Shown: piece after piece, positions 16,841 to 25,700 of the stretch
How the letters are laid out: each line of letters starts with the position of its first letter
Numbering within the stretch: position 1 is the stretch's first letter
Source: JANQTF01 sp036835375
GTDB lineage: Bacteria > Bacteroidota > Bacteroidia > J057
DNA length: 30,614 nt
Direction: 5' to 3'
Assembly: GCA_036835375.1 (NCBI GenBank)
Contig: DAITMB010000058.1
Location: 1-30,614 of the forward strand
The notes under the pieces: model-generated
Seen by the model: only the letters and a program-made list of their open reading frames with translations
The model's database searches: none
What the model was told of the DNA's origin: nothing
Translations under genes and position numbers: made by a program

Positions 16841-17485
16841 TCAAAAAGGATGAGCAATCCCAACCCGGAGGCCAACGAACTGATTTTCTACCATCTCCTC
16901 AGTGATAAAATCCGCGACATCCTCTACCGACACTTCGTTCAATGAATTGGGGGGATACGCATTGGCTTGCACGACATACTGGCCCGTGCGCTCGCTCAGG
17001 TGCATGAAGGCAGGACATACGATGGTCCATTTCAAGGTTGATGCTTGCAACACTTCCCACACGCGCTGGTGATCCAGCGATAGGTTGAGCAAGTTAGGAG
17101 GAAAACTAAGGCTTTCCATCAAGAGGGTGTGATCGTTTTCTTGCAGAATTCCCGCTCCGGTGATGGTGAGGAGGCGCTTGACTCCGTGGCTTTCCATGCT
17201 TTGAATCACGTTGGACATTCCCTTAGACAAGAGCGTGATTTCTCCTCTGAATTGGCGAATGCCAATGACGCTGATCACAATGTCATGTCCTGGCATGGCT
17301 ACGTCTATCAGGCCGCGATACATGACATCCCCCTGAATTTTTTTCAGATTCTTGTGGGTGAGACTTAGCTGATCAATGTTCCGCGCGAATGCGGTGACCT
17401 GATGGCCCTTTTCCAGGGCGTATTCGACGAGTTTTCGACCTACTCTTCCGGTCGATCCGATGACCAATACCTTCATGCGATTCAT
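16841..17485 (-). CDS. NmrA/SDR-like NAD(P)-binding protein
   Basis: This 214-residue protein is an atypical short-chain dehydrogenase/NmrA-like protein. It opens with VLVIGSTGRVGRKLVEYALEKG (nucleotide loop GSTGRVG at about residues 10-16) and continues with TAFARN after strand two, GDVMYRG for the adenine-binding Asp, and VISVIG. The catalytic Tyr-x-x-x-Lys of classical short-chain dehydrogenases is not present, so it may be a redox-sensing or flavin-reductase-like protein rather than a dehydrogenase. Two adjacent starts (17485 and 17476) are equivalent. About 110 bases separate it from the next oxidoreductase gene on the same strand. Confidence 0.87.
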   Translation of the reverse strand: MNRMKVLVIGSTGRVGRKLVEYALEKGHQVTAFARNIDQLSLTHKNLKKIQGDVMYRGLIDVAMPGHDIVISVIGIRQFRGEITLLSKGMSNVIQSMESHGVKRLLTITGAGILQENDHTLLMESLSFPPNLLNLSLDHQRVWEVLQASTLKWTIVCPAFMHLSERTGQYVVQANAYPPNSLNEVSVEDVADFITEEMVENQFVGLRVGIAHPF

Positions 17486-17725
17486 TATCTGTCCTAATCC
17501 AAAGAATGGTAGGTGGGTGAATAGAGCGATCTCCTCCCATCTGCACTCGATTACCTTCTTCCATGTTACGTTCTTTGTCAGGCAAGAAAATATTGTTTCA
17601 TTCCATGAAAGACAATTTTCTGCAAGCCGACAAGCTCATTGGGGTTCGAAATTAGGTAATTCGTTTACGATTTCCTTACTGTGCCAGAATCTGAGCGAGG
17701 AGAGGAGAAAACTTCGCAGCAAGTT

Positions 17726-17753
17726 GTTTCTTTTTTTTTCAAAAAAATGAAAC
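17726..17753 (-). repeat. AT-rich inverted repeat downstream of the BioD-like gene
   Basis: GTTTC at 17726-17730 and GAAAC at 17749-17753 enclose a T9 tract and an A7 tract that can also pair, giving an almost continuous AT-rich hairpin. On the minus strand it lies about 40 bases after the stop of the BioD-like gene. It may end that transcript, but the low GC content makes it a weak terminator. The rest of the 307-base spacer (17486-17792) shows nothing recognisable. Confidence 0.35.
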
Positions 17754-17792
17754 AAATTCAGATGATAGAATATCTCCGCCTTCACACCTGCG

Positions 17793-18908
17793 TCATCGCC
17801 CCAAAAAATGCAATACAGGCCCCAGATCAATGTGCTCTTGGAACAAATTGATGGCCTTGCTCACCTTCCAAGGTGTGCGGGTGTTGATCTTCACTTCGAT
17901 GCGACTGATCTTGATCACTACTTCATAGGTGTCCATCGTTGCACGTACCACCGGAATGTTGTGCTTCTCAAAGGTCTCAATGTGCTGTGGCAAAAATGAT
18001 CCTGGCCCCGTGACAATGATCCCCGACAAGGGGTAGCTTTCCCCTTCCAACAACTTCCAAACCCCCTCCATTTTCCGAAGAGCCTCATCCAGGCGGTTGA
18101 TACTGACCACCAACAATTGATTGGTGAAATCCTGGGTATCGCTTAAATCAATGAGAGATCCCGCGACGATGGCTGTGACCCGGTTGTCGAGCTGGTCCTC
18201 ATTGTACTCCACTTTGCCATTGATGGCTTTGACAATGCCGTGCATCACCGGCAGTCCTAGCTCTTGCTCGTAGGGCATGATGCCCAACAGATTGATTCCG
18301 CGCTGCTTCAGCACCTGCCCCACATAGTGCTGCACCTTATCGATTTTGCCCGGAATGGCTTTGTTGATGATGACGCCGAGGATCGGGATATTTTTAGCTT
18401 CGAACACCGATAGATTCAGGTCTAATAGATCAATCGTGTTGCCGATTCCCGCTTCTACAATCATGATCAGGCCTGCACCCAAAATTTCTGCCACACGAGC
18501 ATTGGACAGTCCCACCACGGAGCCAACGCCAGGGTGGCCCGTTCCTTCATACACCACCACATCGTATTGCGATTGCAAAATTTTGGATGCTTTTAAGATC
18601 TTGTTGTTAAAGTTAAAGCTGGAGGGACTATCCAAATAGGCTTGCGTCGCGCCAGCTCCCAAGATCACGGGTGAATGCAGCTCTGGCACGAGGTCAAATC
18701 CATTCGAAGAAGCAAACAGGAAGGCATCTTTGTCCACACGCGATGTCCCTACATCGATAAACTCCTGCCCCACGGGCTTGCAGTAACCTACGGACATGCC
18801 ATGCGCACGCAGCCCGGAAAGGAGTCCGAGGGTAGAAGTAGTCTTTCCAACGTGTTGGCTGGTAGCCGCGACAAAAATTTTGTTTTGCACCATCTGTTTC
18901 ATTATCAA
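17793..18908 (-). CDS. BioD-like P-loop / DRTGG-domain protein (phosphotransacetylase N-terminal-like, no catalytic Pta domain)
   Basis: The 371-residue protein begins with a dethiobiotin-synthetase-like P-loop domain (ATSQHVGKTTSTLGLL, about residues 15-30) and contains YCKPVGQ and VVYEGTGHPGVGSV, as in the N-terminal region of long phosphotransacetylases. The C-terminal part (about 230-345) looks like a DRTGG domain: VAGSLID at the start, LSGIIVTGPGSFLP and IPVVRATMDTYEVV. The catalytic acetyl/phosphotransferase domain that normally follows in Pta is absent, and the protein ends naturally. Stand-alone versions are known in archaea and Bacteroidota; regulation of acetyl-phosphate or acetyl-CoA metabolism is often suggested but not shown. 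Start codons at 18908, 18902 and 18893 are equally possible. Confidence 0.85.
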   Translation of the reverse strand: MIMKQMVQNKIFVAATSQHVGKTTSTLGLLSGLRAHGMSVGYCKPVGQEFIDVGTSRVDKDAFLFASSNGFDLVPELHSPVILGAGATQAYLDSPSSFNFNNKILKASKILQSQYDVVVYEGTGHPGVGSVVGLSNARVAEILGAGLIMIVEAGIGNTIDLLDLNLSVFEAKNIPILGVIINKAIPGKIDKVQHYVGQVLKQRGINLLGIMPYEQELGLPVMHGIVKAINGKVEYNEDQLDNRVTAIVAGSLIDLSDTQDFTNQLLVVSINRLDEALRKMEGVWKLLEGESYPLSGIIVTGPGSFLPQHIETFEKHNIPVVRATMDTYEVVIKISRIEVKINTRTPWKVSKAINLFQEHIDLGPVLHFLGR

Positions 18909-19050
18909 GGGTTTGGGCGAGTAGATTCTTAAAATGAGAGAACAAGTAAGATCAAGTACGCATCATAGAGGAAGCGGCTCTTTTCATCGAAGGTAGCCTC
19001 CTTGCGGTCCAATATCTCACGTTCGAAAATGATTTTGCTCAAGAGTATGT

Positions 19051-19953
19051 TCAAGAGGCGAGCCGATGTGCATCATATTGACTCGGCGGCGCCATACGAG
19101 CTAAGTGCAGCCATTCGTCTTTGGTAAGCGGTGGTCGAGAAACCATCCCGGCATTTTCGACGAGCTGTGAAGGCCGACTGGCACCCACCACCAGCACAGG
19201 TTCAGGCGCTTTCACTTGGGCAAATCGCAGGGCCGTGTGACCTGGGGCTTGCGTCGGTGCTACCGTGTTCAGGCCTGCTACGATTTTGGCGACCTCTGCT
19301 TCCGAGCGATCCAAATACGAGGTCGCCGCCTTTCCTCCCAGTAATCCCTTGGCCAACGCGCCTCTCACCAGCACCGACACGCCTGCCGCCGCTAACATGG
19401 GAAAGATCTCTTCCTCCGGTCTGCGATCCAGCAGGCTATATTGAGACATGACAAAGCGCAGCCCCGATCGGGCAATCCACGCATGAATGACGGTTGGGCG
19501 AATGGAAGAAATGCCGTAGAACCTGATTTTACCCGACTGGACCGCCCGGTCCAGTAGCTCTACAAGGTCATCTATCGGGTCTTCCATCGTGCCTCCGTGT
19601 AGCAGATAACCGTCCAGATAATCGGTGCCCAAGCGCTTCAAACTCGCATCCAGTGCCTGGCTGAGATAGCTCGGCGTGGGGTTCCATACCCAACCATCGC
19701 CACGAGGGTCAGCCTGATTTCCTCCTTTAGAGATCAAAAATACTTCCTGTCGCTTTCCACTGATGGCCTTGCCAATGGACGCTTCATTGAAGCCCCGCTG
19801 ATAGAGATCCGCTGTATCCAAGGTCTGAATGCCCAGCGCCAGCGCTTGATGGACCATCCGGGCGTTTTGCTGATGGTCGAGCGACAAAGACATGCCACCC
19901 AGCGCCAACTGGCCCGGAAGAATGGACGGAGAAATTGCGGGATCGTTTTCCAT
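19051..19953 (-). CDS. Aldo/keto reductase
   Basis: This 300-residue protein is an (alpha/beta)8-barrel NADPH-dependent oxidoreductase. The catalytic tetrad is visible as Asp46 and Tyr51 (TLDTADLYQRG), Lys76 (LISKGG) and His119 (YLLHGG). The segment DASLKRLGTDYLDGY before the His and the C-terminal VLVVGASRPSQLVEN (nucleotide-phosphate binding) are typical of the YdhF/AKR11-like bacterial branch that reduces small aldehydes and ketones. Length and motifs are complete. It lies on the same strand as the BioD-like gene, 142 bases upstream of it. The substrate is unknown. Confidence 0.93.
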   Translation of the reverse strand: MENDPAISPSILPGQLALGGMSLSLDHQQNARMVHQALALGIQTLDTADLYQRGFNEASIGKAISGKRQEVFLISKGGNQADPRGDGWVWNPTPSYLSQALDASLKRLGTDYLDGYLLHGGTMEDPIDDLVELLDRAVQSGKIRFYGISSIRPTVIHAWIARSGLRFVMSQYSLLDRRPEEEIFPMLAAAGVSVLVRGALAKGLLGGKAATSYLDRSEAEVAKIVAGLNTVAPTQAPGHTALRFAQVKAPEPVLVVGASRPSQLVENAGMVSRPPLTKDEWLHLARMAPPSQYDAHRLAS

Positions 19954-20086
19954 CTAAAGCGTTTTGCTGACTAAGTGCGGGGTCGCCTATATCCCACGCT
20001 ACCTAGCATGTGTTGTGCAAATAGCGATCATAAGTGAAAGGCTTGTCCAGCATGGGGCCGAACACGTCTATTAACGTTCCATCTTC

Positions 20087-21253
20087 CTACGCTCCATGTT
20101 CCAACCAAGATTGGTAGTAGGTGCCATCATCCAGTGCGAGGGCGGCGTGGGTAAGTTGCAGGGGCTTAAAGGTATCGATCATAACGGCGAGCTCGGCCGT
20201 CTGCTTTTGGCCGATGCTCCGCTCATAAGCGCCCGGGTGTGGTCCATGCGGAATCCCGCCCGGATGCAGGGTGATATGGCCTTGCTCAATGTGGTTGCGA
20301 CTCATGAAATCTCCGTCCACGTAATAAAGCATTTCATCGGAGTCGATGTTGGAGTGATTATAAGGAGCAGGAATAGCCTGTGGATGATAATCATAGAGCC
20401 TTGGGCAAAAGGAACAGACCACAAAGGCGGATGCTTCAAATGTCTGGTGGACCGGAGGTGGCTGGTGGACGCGACCGGTGATCGGCTCAAAGTTGTGAAT
20501 CGAAAATCCGTAGGGATAATTGTAGCCATCCCAACCGACAACGTCGAAAGGGTGACTGGCATATACCAGCTCATGCAAATGGCCCTGCTTCTTGATTTTC
20601 ATGAAAAATTCGCCCCGTTCGTCGTGCGTTTCCAGTACTTCGGGGAGCTTGTAGTCACGCTCGCAGAAAGGTGAATGTTCCAGCAACTGGCCAAACCAGT
20701 TGCGGTAGCGCTTGGGGGTGTAGATCGGATGGAATGACTCGGCAAACAGCAGGCGATTGTCTTCGGTGTCGAATTCGATCTGATAGATCATTCCGCGAGG
20801 GATCACAAGATAGTCCCCATATTCAAATTGAATATTCCCCAACATGGTGCGTAGGGTCCCGCTGCCACGATGCACGAAGAGCAATTCATCAGCGTCGGCA
20901 TTTTTGTAGAAATACTCTGTCAGGGACTTTTGGGGTGCTGCCAGCCCGATGTGAATATCTTGGTTGACGAGCAGTGCCACGCGGCTTTCGAGAAAATCGG
21001 CTGTGGGAGCGACTTCAAACCCCTTGAGCAGGCGCGCTTTGAGGTTGCGGGAAACCGCTACGACGGGACTCAGGTCCTTGGAATCGAGGATTTCGCGCAC
21101 CATTGTGGGTCGTTGGTGGTGATAGAGCAGGGAAGACATTCCATCAAATCCGATGGTACCAAACAATTGCTCGTAGTACAAGCCTCCATCGGGCTTGCGA
21201 AAAGTCGTGTGGCGTTTGGGTGGAACCTTCCCTAATCGATGATAAATGGGCAT
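20087..21253 (-). CDS. Homogentisate 1,2-dioxygenase-like bicupin
   Basis: The 388-residue protein has the bicupin layout of homogentisate dioxygenases, which open the ring of homogentisate in tyrosine breakdown with Fe(II) and O2. It starts MPIYHRLGKVPPKRH, has the N-terminal cupin (FVHRGSGTLRTMLGNIQFE) and the metal-binding C-terminal cupin PYNHSNIDSDEMLYY ... HPGGIPHGPHPG. His300 and His336 are spaced exactly as the human iron ligands His335 and His371, as I recall them. The carboxylate ligand position (human Glu341) corresponds to Asp306, with Glu307 next to it. The protein is also shorter than the roughly 440-residue canonical enzyme. No hydroxyphenylpyruvate dioxygenase or fumarylacetoacetase lies in the window. 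Family membership is firm; the substrate is less so. Confidence 0.85.
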   Translation of the reverse strand: MPIYHRLGKVPPKRHTTFRKPDGGLYYEQLFGTIGFDGMSSLLYHHQRPTMVREILDSKDLSPVVAVSRNLKARLLKGFEVAPTADFLESRVALLVNQDIHIGLAAPQKSLTEYFYKNADADELLFVHRGSGTLRTMLGNIQFEYGDYLVIPRGMIYQIEFDTEDNRLLFAESFHPIYTPKRYRNWFGQLLEHSPFCERDYKLPEVLETHDERGEFFMKIKKQGHLHELVYASHPFDVVGWDGYNYPYGFSIHNFEPITGRVHQPPPVHQTFEASAFVVCSFCPRLYDYHPQAIPAPYNHSNIDSDEMLYYVDGDFMSRNHIEQGHITLHPGGIPHGPHPGAYERSIGQKQTAELAVMIDTFKPLQLTHAALALDDGTYYQSWLEHGA

Positions 21254-21419
21254 GGGTAGTAGCTTGGGTCATGGAGCGAAAAATTGCTCGATGGGACAAG
21301 TTAAGCGGCCCAAGAGAGAATCCCAAGTACTGACAGGCGGAGTTTTTCGACGGAATGTAAAGAGATGCCGAAACTCCGAAAACGGCCCTCAATCACCATC
21401 AGGAAGCTATATAATGAAA

Positions 21420-21449
21420 TCGCGAGACAATCAAATGATTGTCTCGCGA
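21420..21449 (-). terminator. Terminator hairpin of the initiator tRNA
   Basis: TCGCGAGACAATCA at 21420-21433 and its exact reverse complement at 21436-21449 form a perfect 14-bp inverted repeat. On the minus strand it begins a few bases after the tRNA 3' end and is followed by TTTCATTATATAG. The T-tract is modest, but stem length and position support a terminator. Confidence 0.8.
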
Positions 21450-21456
21450 CTCTGGG

Positions 21457-21529
<73 letters not shown>

Positions 21530-21582
21530 CTGTTTGTTCATCCCTGAACGGTGATGAGGGTGCATAGTTACGGGGGATTGCG

Positions 21583-21590
21583 TAGATTTG
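21583..21590 (+). promoter_or_regulatory. Candidate -7 promoter element for era
   Basis: TAGATTTG is an exact TAnnTTTG match. The predicted transcription start would be about ten bases before the GTG at 21609, leaving almost no leader. No -33 TTTG is seen at the right distance. Confidence 0.35.
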
Positions 21591-21608
21591 CAAATATTAA
21601 TTTAAAAA

Positions 21609-22496
21609 GTGTCAGAAACTCCACATCGATCAGGATTCGTCTCCATCATTGGCAAGCCCAATGCGGGCAAATCCACCTTACTCAACCAGCTTCTCGGTCG
21701 CAAGCTGAGTATCACTACGCCCAAGGCCCAGACGACACGCCACCGGATTTTTGGGATCGACAGTGGCGATGACTATCAGATCGTATATTCCGACACGCCC
21801 GGGCTGATTCGCCCAAAGTATCGGCTCCACGAGCGCATGAATACTTTTATCGATCAATCGATGGAGGACGCCGACATCATTGTGTTGCTCCTCGCAGCGG
21901 ACGAGAGCTTTCCTGAAGATGATTTGATCCAAAAGGTGTCTCGTACCAAAGTGCCGATATTTTTGGTGATCAACAAAGTAGATACCGTGCCACAAGCGAC
22001 TGTTTTCCACCGAATGCAGCAGCTTTCCCAATTGGTGAAATTTACCGAAGCCATTCCTATCTCAGCTTTGATCGGAACACAGGTGCCCAAGTTAAAAGAA
22101 TTGATTCTCCAGTATTTGCCTGAAGGCCCCGTATATTTTCCAAAAGACCAAATATCAGATCGCCACGAAAGATTCTTTGTAGGCGAAATCATCCGTGAAA
22201 AAATCTTCTTACTTCTCCGTGATGAGCTTCCCTACTCTACAGAAGTAGAAATTGAGGAGTTCGATGAGTCGGGGGATAAAGTAAGAATTATGGCAACAAT
22301 TCACGTGGAACGGCAAAACCATAAAGGCATGGTGATTGGCAAACAAGGCCAAACTCTCAAGCGAATTGGCATAGATGCGCGAAAAGATCTCGAACTATTT
22401 CTTCAACAACCAGTCAATCTATTGTTGTATGTCCGCGTATCTACTAATTGGAAAAACAGCCTTTCGGCCTTGAGAGGCTTTGGTTACGGTAATTAG
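21609..22496 (+). CDS. era: GTPase Era
   Basis: This 295-residue protein is the Era GTPase, which binds the 3' end of 16S rRNA and helps small-subunit maturation. The G motifs are GKPNAGKS at 15-22, the switch-region Thr in TTPKAQTTR, DTPG at 62-65 and NKVD at 122-125. The C-terminal KH RNA-binding domain has GMVIGKQGQTLKRIG at about 239-253. The frame has no ATG before the G1 motif, so the start is the GTG at 21609, close behind a TAGATTTG promoter motif in AT-rich sequence. It is divergent from the initiator tRNA. In many Bacteroidota der follows directly; here a kinase gene intervenes. Confidence 0.97.
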   Translation: MSETPHRSGFVSIIGKPNAGKSTLLNQLLGRKLSITTPKAQTTRHRIFGIDSGDDYQIVYSDTPGLIRPKYRLHERMNTFIDQSMEDADIIVLLLAADESFPEDDLIQKVSRTKVPIFLVINKVDTVPQATVFHRMQQLSQLVKFTEAIPISALIGTQVPKLKELILQYLPEGPVYFPKDQISDRHERFFVGEIIREKIFLLLRDELPYSTEVEIEEFDESGDKVRIMATIHVERQNHKGMVIGKQGQTLKRIGIDARKDLELFLQQPVNLLLYVRVSTNWKNSLSALRGFGYGN

Positions 22497-22796
22497 AACT
22501 GCCAGAGCGGCTCTTCGCTCGGAGAGTATGATGTTGGAATGTTTTTGGGAATCATATTTCATAGAAATTAAATAGATGGAAAAAAAACTATCTACCCTGG
22601 GGTTTTTTGACCCTATCAGGCTATTATTCATCGCAAATACTTCTACAGCCCAATACATCGGCATGCACATGGTGACATTGGCCTCTTAGAATTGCTGCGA
22701 AATTGCTGGTAAGCAAGATAGAGAACTCCCTATCTAGCAATGAAATCGGCTCTCGAGTGCTGACCACCCTAGCAGATTTTCCAGCCAGCAAATCAT
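22497..22796. other. Intergenic region before the hybrid sensor gene
   Basis: No gene, tRNA or strong terminator is recognised in these 300 bases. A short inverted repeat, AGATAG at 22716-22721 and CTATCT at 22730-22735, lies about 60 bases before the kinase start and might be an operator, but it is too short to be convincing. Confidence 0.4.
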
Positions 22797-25700
22797 ATGC
22801 GATTTCCCTTCATCATTCTATTCCTGCCTTTTTTTATGATTGGCCATTCCTTGTTCTCACAAGTACTGGCCAGATTTAACTTTGAGCACTTTGACGTTCA
22901 GGAAGGGCTTGCCGCGCCTTTCGTGTACTGCACCCTCGAAGATCAAGATGGGTTCATGTGGGTCGGGACCATCAAAGGGCTCCAACGACACGATGGCAAC
23001 GTATTTTCTCAGCCATTCCCTCAGGGTAAAACCAAGGAAATCCTTTCGAACGGAATCATCAAATGCTTGCTAGAAGATCGACAGGGCCGCATCTGGGTTG
23101 GCACGCAGGGCCAAGGCTTGGTCTGCCTGGATAAAAACAAGGATACTTCTCGTCTATTTCGCAAAGAAAGTCCCGTGGCGCATCGTCTGACTCACAATGA
23201 GATTCTTTCCCTCACCGAAGATTCCGAAGGCCGCATTTGGATCGGGACAGAGGATGGACTCAACGTCTATTTACCCAAGGAAGATCAAATGCAGTCCTTG
23301 TCGGCACATCCGGGCAAGCCTGGCGCGCTGCAAGCACCTGCCGTCTTGAGTATCCTGATCGACCCCTCTCGCAACCTTTGGATCGGAACCTGGGATGGCG
23401 GCCTTCACCGTGCCAGCCTTCCGAATGCCCCATTTTCACTCCAAAATCTTCATTTCACTACCTACCAGCACGACCCTTCACAGCCGGGATCCATCCCCGG
23501 CAATCGCGTGTGGTCGCTCCACCTCGACGATGAGCAGCGTCTATGGATGGCCATTTACCAGGCAGGGGTAGCCATGACAATCGCAGATTCTTCTCAGGAT
23601 CGTAACTTTATGGTCGTCAAAGATGAGCAGGTGCACGGACAGGGAATAACTGACAACGCCGTGTTCGATGTATATGTAGATGAAAAAGATCGACTTTGGG
23701 TAGGATCCACTTATGGAATCACAGTAAGTACGCCCTTGCCAAAAGGCCATGATCGGATCACACTAGAAAAATGGAAATCTGAACAATGGAACCATCTTTA
23801 CAGAGACAACGGTCTTGGGGGGCTTCGCTCAAATAAAATTCGCCAATTCAATACAGATTCAAGTGGAAATCTTTGGATCGCTACGCAAGATGGGATCACT
23901 GTCTTTTTTCCAAAGGGAAATCTTTTTGACAACCATGCGCTGAGAAGCGATACAGATTACTTTGGCGAAGTAACGGATCTGGTAGAATCTCCTCATAATA
24001 CATTATGGATTGGCACAACCGCAGGACTGTTCGAGTATGATCCTGTTGCACGGAACATACTGACACGGCTCCTTCCAGAGATTTTCGTCAGCGCCTTGCA
24101 CATCGACGAACAAGACCGACTCTGGATCGGGAACGATCGAGGCATAGAATTATGGTCAGGGGACCGTTTACAAACAGTGCTGGCTCAACCAGGAATGAGT
24201 GCCCATTGCATCCGTACTGGACCAGATGAACGGCTGTGGATAGCCAGTCGAGATGGATTGGCGGTCATGGACAAGGTATCAGGAGCAGCGCCCACCTGGC
24301 TTGATCAACGAGAGGGCTTGACTGACCCTCGGATGTATAACCTGCTGTGGGATCAACATCTTACTTGCTGGGTCGCTACAGAGAGCATGGGACTGCTGGA
24401 GGTGCGCCTCCACCCCAGTGGATGGGATTGGAAGCAACATCTGCTCTATCCTGATGATGTACGAAGCCTCAACAACAAAAACTTTCGGACCCTCGCGCTA
24501 CTTGATGAGCAATTATGGGTTGGTTCGACCCAAGGCCTAAAGATTTTTCATATCGGCACGCGCAAATTTGAGTCCATTCCACAGGCTCAAGAACTACCTT
24601 CCCTGGAGATCACATCCTTGGTCCGATCGCTTGATGGCTCCATGTGGGTACAATCTAGTCCCAAGATCGCCCAGTGGGAGCCATCCACAAAGACATTCAT
24701 TGTTTGGGGGCAATCGCAGGGGTTGGCAAATCTCCATTATCATCCCAACACCATGATTCAGCTCCGCAACGGAAAGTGGGTGGTCGGCGGTGAAAATGGG
24801 ATCTCTATCCTCAACCCAGAGAATTTGCCTCCTTATGATGCGGCTCCGAAAGTAATGATCACGGCCCTGACCTTGTTCAACCAAACAGTCCTGCCAAACC
24901 AAATCCCCCCTCATGGCACCAACCCTATCCTCAGTCAACCCATCAACTTGACCGATCGGATCGAGCTCAACTACCAGCAGCAAGTATTTTCCCTGAGTTT
25001 CTCGACGATGCAATACCGCCGCGACAATCTCCGCTTGATGCAATATCGCCTGGAGGGAATTGAAAAAGAATGGAACCAAGTCAGCGCTCGTCGGGAGGCC
25101 ATATATACCAATCTTGATGCGGGCACCTACACTTTCCAGGTACGAGCGGCCAATGAGCGAGGAGAATGGGGTGAAATCACCGAGCTTATTATCGTCGTTC
25201 ATCCGCCCATCTGGCTGACTGTCTGGTTTAGGGTCTTGGTATTGTTGGTCACGATCGGCCTGATTGTAGGATCGATTTACTGGCATACAAGCCGCGCACA
25301 GGAACGCGAGAATCAACTCAAGCAGGAAGTGCAACAGCGTACGTGCGAACTGGAATTGTCCACGATTCGTGAGAGGGAAGCGCGCTTGCAAGCAGAGGAG
25401 GCTGGCCAGGTAAAAGCGAATTTTCTCTCGACCATGAGCCACGAGATCCGCACACCTCTCAATGCCGTGATTGGGACGACACACATCCTGCTGCAAGACG
25501 ACCCCCGCCCCGATCAAGAGGACTCCCTGCACATGCTTCAGTTCTCCGCCAAAAACCTGCTTTCCCTGATCAACGATATTCTGGATTTTTCAAAAATCGA
25601 AGCCGGCAAACTGGATTTGGAACATATTCCCTTCAATTTCCGGCAACTGATCCGGGACGTTTGCCACACCCTTCATGTGAAAGCTGATGAGCAGGGAATC

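Noticed and set aside
24594..25532. 312-codon open frame antisense to the hybrid kinase
   Set aside because: It mirrors the Y_Y_Y, membrane and HisKA coding region and shows no protein-family features.
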